64,000 nt of DNA, taken from assembly GCA_963682055.1 (NCBI GenBank), contig OY821745.1, positions 23,681,342 through 23,745,341 on the forward strand, in the 5' to 3' direction. Position numbers and translations under genes: made by a program. Source of the stretch: Primula veris. Its lineage: Eukaryota; Streptophyta; Magnoliopsida; Ericales; Primulaceae. Within the stretch, counting starts at the first letter, position 1. Each line of letters begins with the position of its first letter. The notes under the pieces are model-generated. The model had not been told where the DNA came from. It saw only the letters and a program-made list of their open reading frames with translations, and did not search any database. Below, piece after piece: positions 1 through 10,897 of the stretch.

Positions 1-206
1 ATATATTTTATCATCTTTTGGATTTTGAGAAAATCTAAAATCTGTTTAGTGATGTTCTAATGATTAAATGGTTAATCATGGATTTTGAATTTAACACGTT
101 GGTGTTATAATTTATAAATTGTCTCTTATGTGCATATATGTGTGTATGTTAATATTCAGGAACGTGGTTCTAGAAGTGAGTTAATAGACATTATGTTTAT
201 GGCGTT
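1..206. other. Left-edge sequence, no firm gene
   Basis: AT-rich sequence with no recognisable protein family. The last ~50 bases follow a possible splice acceptor (ATATTCAG at 152-159) and stay open in one frame up to the insertion point of the solo LTR at 207. This could be a fragment of a disrupted exon, but the open stretch is too short to be convincing. Confidence 0.3.
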
Positions 207-2019
207 TGTCACGTCCCAAAATCCAGAAAACACGGACATCAAGGCGTGATCTTTTAAAACAAAAGGACAAAGAAACTGTTGGTACAAAATTAAAATTTTA
301 AAAGAAATAACTTGAGAGCTAAAGGAACAATTAATCAATAAACAAAAGTGTTTGCCAAACGCGGCTACAAAACGAGATAGTTTTGACAATTTTATTAAAA
401 GAAAATAAACAATTGTAATTTGTCCGTAGGCTACATCCTCGAAAAATAGTCTAAAGAAATAAAACGATTCAAGAAGTCCAACCCATGCGCTACCTCGCTA
501 ATACTCCTATTCAAACGCCTCAACCTAAGTTATACCTGAAAAACAAAACTGTAACGGTGAGTTCCACGCACATACATAGACGGGACGGCACCACAAAATA
601 CCGTCACTCCATCCCATAAATGTAAGAACTCACAAACAACAACTACGATAATCAACGTATAAAAAGAACTAATAATAACATTGTACAACGAAAGGAATTA
701 AATAAACATCTATAGCAAACATGGACCTCTCATGCCACCTACCGCAGTTCGTAAGGTAGGTCATTCCCTATCCACTCGGCCGTCTTATGTCCCCGGAATT
801 AGGAAAAGACATAGACCATTGCTAACATAAAAGTAGATTTAAAGTGCGCACTTGGACCTCTCATGCCACTCGTCCCAGTCCGTAAGACGAGTCATTCCAT
901 ATCCCCTCGTCCGTCTTATGTCCCCGGAATTAGGAAGATACATAGACCATTGCTAACATAAAAATAAATAAAGTGCACACTAGGACTTCTCATTCCACTC
1001 GTCCCAGTCCGTAAGACGAGTCATTCCCTATCCCCTCGGCCGTCTATTGTCCCCGGAATTAGGAAGAGACAGAGACCATTGCCACTAATCTAAATCACAA
1101 GGCCTCGGCCAATAATATAAAACCATTCAATTATCACATTCTCATACGTCACTTAACGTAATTCAACATAACTCATAAACATAGGTGCTAGATTCACAAC
1201 TAGCCAAACAAGTCCAATCAACTTAAAAACTTATTCAGGCATATTAACGAACACCTTGTATGCATAAACTACAATTCTTCTTTATTCAACATAAATTTAC
1301 CCAATTTCATCGACAACTATATAATCACATAATCAACTCATAAAACATGCAAACCCATCCATAATCTCATTAATTCGAAATTAATATGTCTCAAGTCTCA
1401 ACTTCTACAATTCAAATAATGGAATTAAAAGTACAACAAATAGACTCCAATTAACAATTTAAGAATATAATTAATATAAAAGGCAAAAACCCCCAATTTA
1501 TAATAAACACAAAACCTAATTCTAACATACACCCTCGTCTAGTCGCAATGGATAACCCCCGTTACCTTAAAGTGTAGAGGAGATGCTTCCGGTAAGAACC
1601 CGCTAAAGTGGTTTCTTCTTCTTCTTCCTAAGCTTTGAAATCTCCCTTTTCTCTCTTTTTCTCTCTTTTCTCTTTGTTTTAGGTTACTGTTTTAAAAGAA
1701 GGAATTGAAGATGTAAAAACTGTTTTGAGAAAGTTTATGGAAGCGAACTATTTGGTCCCCAAAGTTCTAAAACTTAACTCATGATCCAAAAATATTATTT
1801 TATTACTCAAAAATAAAAATAAAAATTTAGAAATAAAACTATTGGGTCCTTTTTATTTATAAAATTAGTAACAGGTTTTAAAAATAAAGTTTTTCGGAAG
1901 AGTTTCGGTTTTTGGCTAAAAATTAGTCGAGTGACCGGTTTTTGGTAAAATTTGTATAAAACGTTTTTGGATAAATTAAATCATGAATAAAACCATTTAT
2001 AAAAATACGGGATGTTACA
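207..2019 (-). mobile_element. Solo LTR of a Ty3/gypsy retrotransposon
   Basis: On the minus strand it begins TGTAACATCCCG (at 2019) and ends in TGTGACGTGACA-type sequence (TGTCACGTCCC on the plus strand at 207). It matches the plus-strand LTR at 60513-62483 over its length. Five-base target-site duplications GCGTT flank it exactly (202-206 and 2020-2024). No internal region is attached, so it is a solo LTR left by LTR-LTR recombination. At about 1.81 kb it is somewhat shorter than the 60.5-kb relative, partly because it lacks that copy's 65-bp tandem duplication. Confidence 0.93.
722..1083 (-). repeat. Three-unit tandem repeat inside the solo LTR
   Basis: Three direct units of about 100-130 bp (starting near 722, 853 and 982), each containing a CCTCTCATGCCAC-type segment, a GGTCATTCC/GAGTCATTCC segment and TGTCCCCGGAATTAGG. 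The same three-unit array is present in the related LTR at 61570-61935, so it predates both insertions and is a family feature. Confidence 0.9.
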
Positions 2020-2053
2020 GCGTTAGAAGCCTGTAACAAGAGTATATGGTGTT

Positions 2054-2055
2054 TG

Positions 2056-2110
<55 letters not shown>
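2054..2110. repeat. (TC)n(TA)n compound microsatellite
   Basis: An uninterrupted TC run of about 23 bases is followed by a TA run of about 30 bases. It lies just outside the right TSD of the solo LTR. Confidence 0.97.
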
Positions 2111-2113
<3 letters not shown>

Positions 2114-2779
2114 AATGCACGTAGAATGCTTTGCATGCATGATTGAATTTACTTTATTTCATATATTGGAATTCTATTCTCATGACAAATTGAATATGTA
2201 GTCTTGTATATGTATGTTGCTCCAGTAACGTTGAATATCCATATTTGGTTGGCAGAATCAATTTTTTCAGTTTAGGTAATTATGGTTATGATTACTACTC
2301 TTAATGGATTTGTTTGGCTTTGAATAATATATGTACACATAACTTGTGTAGTAGATTTACATGTGATATTGACTTAGATTTTGTCTTTATGTTAATTTCA
2401 ATTGTAGCAAATGCTTAGTATTACATTAGTGACCAGTGTAACGTAAGATACTATACTTATTTGGCTAGAAATTATCATGTGTAAGAAACCAGTAGTGTGA
2501 GTCTGGTCTGTGGTATTTGAAACGTATAAGCTAGATTTTGATTTAATGTGCTTTTAAGTTTCAAACCGTTTTTGGAACGTTACTAACTTACTATATAATA
2601 AATCATGTGGATTTTTTTAGTAGTGCCTTATTACATTTATTTATTTATGAGTAATCTGGTTAGATAACTAGATAATATTGTTAGCGGGTTTATACATATT
2701 AATTGTTTTCATAATAATAAAAGAACTAACAATTTCCAATAAGTGTTTGTATAGTAATATGGATCTATATAATCGAATC
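2111..2779. other. Intergenic, nothing recognised
   Basis: AT-rich with many stops in all frames; no repeat boundary, RNA gene or protein similarity that I can support. Confidence 0.5.
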
Positions 2780-2788
2780 GGAGGATTA

Positions 2789-3090
2789 ATGTTTTCGAAA
2801 TAGTTCGTGTAAAAACATTAATTTGGGGCTTACGAAAGAACTAGTTTCGAAATAGTTCTTGTAAAACCATTTTATGATTTTCAGAATTTGGGGCTTACGA
2901 GAGAACAGTTTGAATTCTGAGACTGTTCTTTGTAAAATCAGATTTATCTGGTGTTTACGGCTGAATAAATCTTTCAGAATTTGATGATATTTTTCGGGAA
3001 TGAACTAGAATAATCTTGCAAAATCAATTTATTGAAACAATGCGTGGTTATAAAAATTTGGTGTTTGCAAAGAAGGAGTTTTAGTTTCAT
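2789..3090. repeat. Degenerate direct repeats, possible copia leader
   Basis: Repeated phrases such as TTTCGAAATAGTTC, AATTTGGGGCTTACGA and GTAAAACCA recur two to four times. Position upstream of the copia relic suggests a decayed leader or LTR, but no boundary is visible. Confidence 0.4.
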
Positions 3091-3929
3091 TTTTCGAAAT
3101 TAGATTGTGCGTGTATGTTATTTGAGATAACCAACAATTTCATACTGGAAATGTTCGGAACACAATGGTGCTGGAACTGACTAGAACATTGTGGGTGCCG
3201 ATGTAACTCCTATTAATTTTGCATTAGTGCATATTAATGACGGGGGTTACAAATTTAAAATCATCATTATTAAAGACACTAATGTGGTGATATAATGGGT
3301 GGTATCCTTATTAATTATGATCTATTGCAATTTAATTTGGAGGGTTACTTAATAACCAACTTTGTTCATCCAATATCAAATAATTTGATGATTAAACAAA
3401 TTATAAATGGTCGTTGAGTTTTATTTTAAGAATAAACAAATGTCGGCTATTTTATTATTTGTTGAAATAACATTTTATTAATTTTCTTAAACAACATTTA
3501 ATAATTTGTTGAAATTAACATCTTATTTATTTGTTGGAAAAAAACATTTAAAAATTTATTGAAATAACATATTATTAATTTGTTAGTAAAATATATTTTG
3601 AATATGTTGAGTTTGCTATTATTGAGAATAGTAATTTAGTAATATTATATTACTATTATTATGAGACAACTCAAGTGTCCCCAAATGTGGAGGTAACCTA
3701 TCGATACAGTACATCGAGAATCTAGTCATGCCCCAACGTGTCTGCGGGCGAGTGGGATAATACCTAATATTTTAGTGGTATAGACCTTAAACGTCTGAAA
3801 TAAGTTACTGATTCTACATGGTATAGTAGGTCATAAAAATATAAAACCATAAAGGTTTTGTTTTTCTAAATCTATTTTTTAAATTGAAACATAAATAGGA
3901 GTTTGTGTTTGAAGAAATGTATTGCTAAG

Positions 3930-5190
3930 TCTTCGGTTCGAAGTTTTGAACGGAGTACATAATCTAATGGTTTGGTGCATTTGAGATGCGTACAAACCAA
4001 GAAGGGGTTAAAAGGTATTTCCTCAATTTATTGATGGTTGTACTAAACACTTATATGTCTTCTTGATGAGAAATAAAGACAAATCAGTCGAGATATTCAT
4101 TCAAGTAAGAATGAATACGAGAATCCTATTGTTGAGCATTAAGGCTTGTTAGAAAACATGGTTTAATCATGGGTGTTCTCTTTGTGTTAATCTACCAACT
4201 TTAACCCAATGATTAAGAGTTAATCATTAAATTATAGACTATTCTTGGACATGTTAGATATTGTCTAACTAGTTCTGAAATGGTATATTCACATGGTTAT
4301 GAATGCATAGTCAGTGTGAATGAAACGGTGGACATGAGACACTGTTCACACAATTGTGTTGTTGGAATGACACTAATCATTAAAGAACGACTTATTATGC
4401 TCTCGAGAAAAAAATGTAGTTGTTAAACGATGAATGTCATGTTGATAAACTCAGAATTTATGCAGTAAGTGAGCTTTTCGCAAGCTATGTGTTGAACAAA
4501 CTACCGCTTAGGAAGTTGTACCAAACAACTAGAATTATAGAAGGCATGGTGTCTGACTATAAGTTCGTGAAAGTTTGGTTCTACCTAAGAAAGATCTCAA
4601 TTCTTATTCCTTGAAGGACTTGGATAGAACTGAAAACGGTAGATTGTTGTTCATCGGATAAGCACTAAAGGTAGTGTTGATCGGTTTCTAGTGTATAAGT
4701 CGGATGACTTTTAAAGTGCATATAGATTATTGATCTATGCCTGAGAAACATATTTTCTCTAAGAGAATCTTTTCCACAAAACTCTAACGCCTCGCGAGTG
4801 TGCACAATACGTTGAGGGTTCAAATCATTATGCTACCCAAGACAAGTAAACACTCAAACGGTGCTGTAAATGTGTGGGCAAGTGAATCTTATAAGAAAGA
4901 TGAAGTGACTCGGCATAGTAAAAGGGTGAGAAAGGAAACTTTTGTCGACCCTTGACCTTCATGAGTGAAGGAGAATCGGCGACATTGAAATAATCAAAGT
5001 AATTGTATAATGGTAAGTCCCGATAAAGTCATGACATAGTCGTTAAAGACACAAGTCCACAAAAAGGAATTGCTAGCAAAGAGTGTGGTATCCTTAGACT
5101 TTGTAAGGTCTAACGATAATAATGTGAATCCATATACAAAATGCTTGACTCGCGGAGGAGTCGAAGCATCATCGAAAAAAATGGGGGTTG
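3930..5190 (+). pseudogene. Copia pol relic (integrase to RNase H), many frameshifts
   Basis: Comparison with the intact pol at 39326-43705 shows the integrase core region (about 3980-4090), a 64-codon open piece at 4420-4614 with SYVLNKLPLRK and YKFVKVW (the integrase C-terminal part), the basic RRSKR-type linker near 4910, and the RNase H end with a KCLTR equivalent of KGLTQ near 5150. Most of the reverse transcriptase is missing: between about 4990 and 5090 the sequence jumps from the linker to the end of RNase H, so a large internal deletion has occurred. No catalytic triad survives. Confidence 0.75.
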
Positions 5191-5199
5191 AAGCCTAAT

Positions 5200-5782
5200 A
5201 AATTGAAAACCTTCACATAACTTACCCAACCTGTACTGGAAACTCCAGTCTCAGGTTCAATGGAAAAACTGAACTGTGCGGATGACCAAAAAAATCACTC
5301 GAGAACATAAGTTCTCAGCCCATTTGTATGACGAAAGAGTGATAGACTTGTACCATTTTAAGGGTGAGCATGAGGCTCTTAATGAATCAAGTATCTCGAA
5401 GATCGAGTAGGGTGAGTCAGGACACCTTTGAATTGAAATCACCTATAACGAGTGTGTATGGACGATACTATGTGATGATCTAGGGATAAATCACTAGAGC
5501 ACTCGGTTGATTTGCCAAGGCAGTGCAGGACCAAATATGGACAACAACTAAAGGGTCTAGTAAGTGGTATAGAGAAAGCACTGTGCGGTTATTATTTTGG
5601 TATACACAAAACGCTAAGGGTTCAAACCATTACTCTACCTAAGGCAACTATATCGGAAAGGAATTTCGCTATGGGAGGTTCAAGGCTCACGCTACCTATT
5701 CTTATGCAGTGAATTCTCGTGGTTCTCTCGATTACATTTAATTTCACTTTGCATGTTTAATGATTGCATTCATGTGGGGGAT
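5200..5782 (+). other. Conserved copia 3' non-coding tail and polypurine tract
   Basis: Aligns closely with 43600-44182, the stretch between the end of RNase H and the 3' LTR of the intact copia, including AAGGGTGAGCATGAGGC, ACTATGTGATGA and CACTAGAGCACTCGGTTG. It ends in the polypurine tract CATGTGGGGGAT (5771-5782). The similarity is visibly better than in the adjacent pol relic or LTR. Confidence 0.85.
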
Positions 5783-6260
5783 TGTTGGAAAAACCATTGG
5801 TTTTGTTTTGTTTTGAATGCAATTACGTTGTAGGAGTTTCAAAACTTGTATATCCTCATATTGATGGCTTTCATGAGTTACAAAGTTTGCATAAATATGA
5901 TGGTCTTTCATCATTTTTCTAAGCTATTGATGATAAGAAAAATACATATCATATACACATGCACACATTCACATATGAATACATAGAGAGAGAGTACCAT
6001 ACCACCAACGGCCCGACCGTGGCTCGGTGCCGTTTTCGCCGAGTCACATGTGATAGACGTTGTATCTTGAGAACGAAGTGACCCATTTAGCCAGAAACAG
6101 AAGTGGCGGGGCAAATATCGTTTAAGAAAAAATGCTTGCAGTTAACTCATCTCGGACTTTAGTCCATTTCGGTATCATTTACATTCTTTTATGTTAAAAC
6201 TTGTATTTGATATTTATATTTTATTTTCTGTTTATTTGTCAATTTCTTTTCCGTAAAAAT
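5783..6260 (+). mobile_element. Decayed copia 3' LTR (partial)
   Basis: Starts TGTTGGAAAAAC directly after the polypurine tract, like the LTR at 44183. Similarity to the intact LTR returns near 5985-6140: the ACCACCAACGGCCCGACCG segment, GGCTCGGTGCCG, and ATCGTTTAAGAAAAAATGC corresponding to TTGTTTAAGGGAAACTGC. The G-rich hexamer array and the AGTCCGGCAG array of the young LTR are absent. The 3' end is not definable. Confidence 0.75.
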
Positions 6261-6860
6261 TATAGTGTTTATTTACAACGTACCCAATAGTAACTACTTA
6301 TAAATTATAGCCTATTATATTATCATGTAAACAAACATGACACTCAAATTACAAAAATGTTATGCCTGCCTTTAAGAGTATTATTGGCTTTTACAATTTT
6401 AGTAACCAACATTTACGTTTTATGAACTTAGCAACAAACTAATTTCCATACAATTAAGGGTCCCACAACCATAAATCGATGAAATTTCATTCCGTATGTC
6501 TCGCATTTAGGATCTTGTAACGAAAGTCGACAGAATTGCACTCACTATAATATAATATGTGATCAAACGTGACCAACCGGCACTTTCGTCATTCTGTCCA
6601 CCATCATTCCCTTTAAGTAGATGAAATTAGGCAGTTCATTGTCTAAATATAATATAAAAAAAATACTAATACTTTACCAACTTTACAAACTAAGAAAATT
6701 CGCAATATCTATGTAATATTTATTCATGGATTGCCTAGATATGCCATCGGCTACAGATATGATATTATTTAATTTTGTATTCGATTTTTATTATTTTTTT
6801 GTGTATTTATCATTTAGTTATTTTGTTTATTTTTGTTGTTTATCTACTTAACTTGTATAT
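6261..6860. other. Intergenic or intronic, nothing recognised
   Basis: AT-rich. The phrases CGAAAGTCGACAGAATTG (6521-6538) and ACTTTCGTCATTCTGTC (6582-6598) form an imperfect repeat; no coding or RNA feature is supported. Confidence 0.4.
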
Positions 6861-6872
6861 TACAGATGGAAA

Positions 6873-6990
6873 ATGTGGAGGTTTGCTAATCCTAAACTAT
6901 ATGTCTCCGGCCATAATGTGGTCCATTTACGGGACCATTTTGACCAGATATCGCCTGGACAATTAAATTTTCACCTTCTTATTTTCTACC
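6873..6990 (+). pseudogene. Plant mobile domain (PMD) gene exon fragment
   Basis: Read in the frame beginning RWKMWRFANPKLY, followed by VVHLRDHFDQISPGQLN, this resembles the region just before the C-terminal block of PMD (aminotransferase-like plant mobile domain) proteins, where a basic HxxRxxFD segment precedes a W-x-PY motif. A splice acceptor (TATTACAG, 6861-6868) lies just upstream. The matching C-terminal exon follows at 7452 after an intron-like stretch. The W-x-PY motif is degraded, so it is probably a relic. Confidence 0.5.
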
Positions 6991-7079
6991 TGTAATTGCT
7001 ACATATTATATGTTGTATATGATTGCATCTTAGTCTTATTTCGATATTACATACTTGGATATTATTTTATTTTTGAAGC

Positions 7080-7425
7080 AGTTTTTTACACATCTTTTAA
7101 GCTGGTTTTGAACAGCTCCTTTTTAAAAACAGCTTGTAAGTTGTTTTTAAAACAGCTATTAAGTTGTTTTTTTACACAGCTATTAAGATTTTTTTTAAAC
7201 AACTTGTAAGCTATTTTTACACATCTTATAAGCCGTTTTTTACACAGCTATTAAGCTGTTTTTTACACAGCCATTAAGTTGTTTTTAAACAGCTATTAAG
7301 CTGTTTTTAAACAGTTTGTACGCTGTTTTTAAACAGCTTAAACAACTTTGTTTAAACAGCTATTAAGTTGTTTTTAACAGAGCTTTTAAGCTGTTTTGTA
7401 CATAGCTTTTTAACTTATGTTTACA
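7080..7425. repeat. Palindromic AAACAGCT / AGCTGTTTT array
   Basis: About fifteen copies of an AGCTGTTTTTAAACAGCT-type unit, mostly separated by ATTAAG or TTGTAAG, in direct and inverted sense. The unit is itself near-palindromic (AGCTGTTT/AAACAGCT). It sits in what would be the intron between two PMD exons. Confidence 0.85.
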
Positions 7426-7451
7426 TATTCTTACAATAATTTTGCGGATTA

Positions 7452-7770
7452 CAGATAGTCCGACAGCCTTACGGGAACATCGATGACTATCCGGAATATT
7501 GCATGCGGGGTCATGATATGTGGCATTCTTGTGTTCCACTCATTTGTAATGAGAAGATTGAGTTCTATCCCGCAGATAGGTTCAGGAGGCAGTTTGGTTT
7601 TGTTCAGGTTGTCCCTACGAATATTTAGAAACCCAATCAGGGTCACGACAAGGATAGAAGATATGAGAATAAATTTGACTAAAAGCACGATTCGCCTGAA
7701 CTTTTCAACGAATTTATAAACCGTGTGGAATGACCGCCACAACCGACTTATTAATGGTGACTTAGGTATG
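7452..7770 (+). pseudogene. PMD protein C-terminal exon
   Basis: In one frame from the acceptor ATTACAG the translation reads QIVRQPYGNIDDYPEYCMRG, then CVPLICNEKIEFYPADRF and RRQFGFVQVVP. This is the C-terminal signature of PMD/MAIN-like proteins: PLI-x-F-x-IVE-x-(H/Y)-x-PDRV-x-RQFG-x-Q-x-P. In-frame stops at 7629 and 7680 and later ones interrupt the tail. Family members in Arabidopsis (MAIN, MAIL1) act in genome silencing and development, and PMD domains are also carried by plant transposons, so this could be a gene relic or a captured domain. The N-terminal half is not found upstream. Confidence 0.75.
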
Positions 7771-8205
7771 TCGGATCTACGGTTTGCAGTGTAAATACAC
7801 TTGGATATACTATCCATAAAAATCCGCCAACAACGCTTACACAATTCTGAAAAATTTTGGTTGATTTGACAAAACACAAGCTCGTCTTTATTATGAAATG
7901 ACAACCCTATCTGAAAATGACTTCTCAATGCATGATTAAAGATTCAAAATGACTAAACATGAACTTTTGTTTACAAATAACGAACTGTAAGAAAAAATAC
8001 GAACTGTAAGTCAGATCTATGGTTTGCAGTGTAAATACCCTTGGATACCCTATCCATAAAAATCCGCCAACAACACTTACACAATTATGGAAAATTTTGG
8101 TTGATTTTACAATACACAAGCTCATCTTTATTATAAAATGACAACCCTATTCGAAAATGAGTTCTCAATGCATGATTAAAGGTTGAAAATGACTAAACAT
8201 GAACT
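7769..8205. repeat. ~200-bp direct duplication
   Basis: The segment 7769-7966 recurs at 8010-8205 with a few changes. Shared landmarks are GGTTTGCAGTGTAAATAC, CTATCCATAAAAATCCGCC and CTCAATGCATGATTAAAG. The copies are about 43 bp apart. They lie between the PMD relic and the MULE relic. No function is apparent; one copy may be a terminal segment of a transposon. Confidence 0.9.
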
Positions 8206-8325
8206 TTTTTTTTATGAATTTGAATATAAATAATGTATATTCTTACCAATCATAACTATCTCTCAAATCAAACACAAACACTCACCCTTTAAAAATACTG
8301 CTTTCTCAAAACAAACACTCTTCAA

Positions 8326-10786
8326 AAATGATTATGACTATAGTTATGACATCAACCAGTGGGTCTACAATTATGTTGATTCCTCCATTAGCTCAAACGA
8401 GAAACTAACGGACTATACATAATATTTTGAAGTTGATTATTTGACTTGTATTACAAGGGATGAAATGCTTTCTAATTTTGGTGACGTGACTGAAATTTGG
8501 GGTTTTATTCTTACGATTCATAGGTCTTGGGAGGGGGGTGGGTGTGGTGATGGGAGAAGAGCACCATATGTTGATATTGTGTGTGATAAATTGGGGGTTT
8601 ATGGAAAAAAGAAACCATCTTCCACAAATTCAGGTACCAAAAAAATAGATTGTCCCTTTTTCATTAAGGGTTATGTAACTAATGATGAATGGACGTGTCA
8701 TGTAGAAAATGGACACCATAACCATCCTCGTCCCACTTATCTTCAAGGGAAAACACGACGTTCTCGTTTAACACAAGAGGAAAAACAAATGGTTAAGATT
8801 TTAAGGCAAAATAGTTTTAAACTTAGTGCAATATTAGAGGCTATAAAAAATCAAAACCCTGACAATGTATCGAACACTAAAACGATACATAATTATTTGG
8901 CTGGTCTGAAAGTTAAAGAGCGAGATGGTGGAAACCCGATACAAGAACTGTTTAATTTGTTGGATAGACATCGTTATACTTTCTTCCATAATATGGACAC
9001 AACAACTCATTGCCTGGAGAACTTGTTTTTTGCCCACCCTGATTCTATAAGGATGTTCAAATCTTTTTCTGATGTATTGTTAATGGGCAGTACACATCGG
9101 ACAACCCGCTTTAATATGTCATTTCTAGAAGTCGTAGGGATGACATCAACAAACCAAACATATTGTTTAGGTTTTGTTTTCATGAGAGATGAGTCTCACT
9201 AAAGTTATACATGGGCTTTGAAAAAATTTAAAGAAACATTATAGGGTTGTAAACTACCTAGGGTGTTTGTAACTGATAGAGAAATGGCCTTAATAAATAC
9301 GTTATCCTTTATGTTTCCTAATTCTTATCATATATTGTGGACTTTTCATATTACAAAATATGTTTTGAAAAACTGTATAAAAAATAAATAAAAAACTAGA
9401 CTAGGAGTGGCGAACGTTTCTAAATAATTGGGGTTTAGTGGTTGATGCTAAGACGATAGAGGAGTACAATACTAACCGATTTGCTTTCAATTCCTCCTAT
9501 ATATCGTATCCTGATGTGCTTAAGTATATAGCCAAGTTGTTACATGATTGTGCCGATAAGTTTGTTGCATGCTATACCAACCATACAACACATCTAGGTA
9601 ATAGAACTAGTAATCGGACTGAACAACAATACGCAAAGCTAAAAAGATATCTTTCCACAAATATTGGCACGCTTGAAAATGTTTGGATAGTAGTGAATAA
9701 AATTATTAATAAACATTTTCAGGATATTAAGATAAAGTTGGATAAATGAATATTCTTATTTTCAACATCCAGAATGGACACCTCTCTTTAAAAATATTAG
9801 GTCGTATATCACACACCATGACTTTAATTTATTATTTGAAGATTAAAAAACTTATAGTGGACAGTCTACTGAGAATTGTTCTTGTGGTAAAAAGTTGTCT
9901 CACGGGTTACATTGTCATCATATTATGAGTGCGCATATTTTATTTGGCAAGTCTCTTTCACTAGAATATGTCCATAGATTAGGGAAAAAATTAGATGTAA
10001 TTGATGATAATTGGTATAACGATGATTATGGGGTTGAGGGTTATCTAGAAGAGTTTAAAAGTGTTTATTCTACCAAAACTAATGTTGAAAAATGGCACAT
10101 GAAAACACAAATCTGAGAGATAACTTTACACTCTAGAACATTCATGAATGATCCTGAAGTGCGACAAAGTAGGGGAAGAACTGGAAACAGAGACAATTCC
10201 AGTAATAGAGATAAGTCAGGATGAGAGTATGTGGAGGAAGTGAGTGTTAGTGCTAGTAGAGATAAAGACAAAGGTAAAGCGAAAGAAACACCAGAGGTAA
10301 AGGTAAAACCGACTAAGAGGACGCGAAAACGGACAAATAACCCCACCACCACTAGGCAAACCTTTTAATACAGTGAACAAATATGGCCCATGTTACATAA
10401 TTACATCGATACGGTTTATGATGAGCGTGTGGATGGTAACTATGGGTAAACAAAATGGGACAAATGATTGGTACGCAGTTAGATGTGAGTTGTTTCAAGA
10501 GATTCAACAAATGAAATGTGTTTATTATGATCTGTTTGGTAATCTCGATTTTGAATGTTTTGAATATGATTATATTTTATCTAATTTGAATTATTATCAT
10601 CCTATAGATTCTGCCATTTGGGACAAATGGATGAGATTTTCAGCTTATGATTTTTTAATTTCATCTCATTATAATATCTCAATTGTATTGTTGTCATTAT
10701 GGCCAGACAAAAATGAATTATTAAAAATATGGAACACCACTTTTTTACCTCTTTATACTGAACCGCCTTGTGCAACGACATATTAA
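8326..10786 (+). pseudogene. FAR1-type MULE transposase pseudogene with OTU-like C-terminus
   Basis: Similar to FAR1/FHY3-related Mutator-like transposases. From N to C: a FAR1-type zinc-binding segment with C (IVCDK), C (DCPFFIKG) and the closing HHNHPRP (8570-8740); a MULE core with LLMGSTHRTTRFN (near 9080) and VVGMTSTNQTYCLGFVF (to 9200); further core pieces VFVTDREMAL (near 9265) and SNRTEQQYAKLKRYLS (near 9610); a SWIM zinc finger CSCGKKLSHGLHCHHI (near 9880-9925); a basic linker; and a region from about 10380 whose WYAVRCELFQEI and YNISIVLLSLW segments resemble OTU-type cysteine peptidase domains fused to some plant MULE proteins. The first catalytic Asp of the transposase (DxT in active relatives) is Gly, and the DGNCG-like motif near 10430 reads DGNYG. 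Several stops and frameshifts are present (for example TAA before 8423, TAA at 9200 and 9242). No terminal inverted repeats identified. Confidence 0.75.
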
Positions 10787-10897
10787 ATCCCTAGTGTAAT
10801 GGTGTATGTCAACAATTGTCATTATGCAGAAAAGAAGGGATCTTCCCAATGCCAAGTATTATAGTGCAATGCCAAGTATTATAGTAAAAATATTATA
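10787..10897. other. Junction between MULE relic and truncated copia
   Basis: Contains a short tandem duplication (CAATGCCAAGTATTATAGT twice, 10849-10885). The copia coding similarity starts abruptly at 10898, so the 5' part of that element is missing here. Confidence 0.6.

Larger units (their letters stand above)
2780..6260 (+). mobile_element. Decayed Ty1/copia element (old relative of the 37-46 kb element)
   Basis: The right two thirds align with the intact copia at 37349-45792: integrase-like sequence near 3970-4080, the integrase tail with YVLNKLP near 4480, the arginine-rich linker near 4910-4980, the end of RNase H near 5090-5170, then the 3' non-coding tail, the polypurine tract and an LTR start (TGTTGG at 5783). 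The left part (2780-3100) has degenerate direct repeats with TTTGGGGCTTACGA and may be the old leader. No 5' LTR or TSD is found. It is old, full of stops and indels, and not functional. Confidence 0.75.

Noticed and set aside
7449..7928. 159-codon antisense frame
   Set aside because: The opposite strand carries the recognisable PMD C-terminal signature; this frame is its shadow and runs into the 200-bp duplication.
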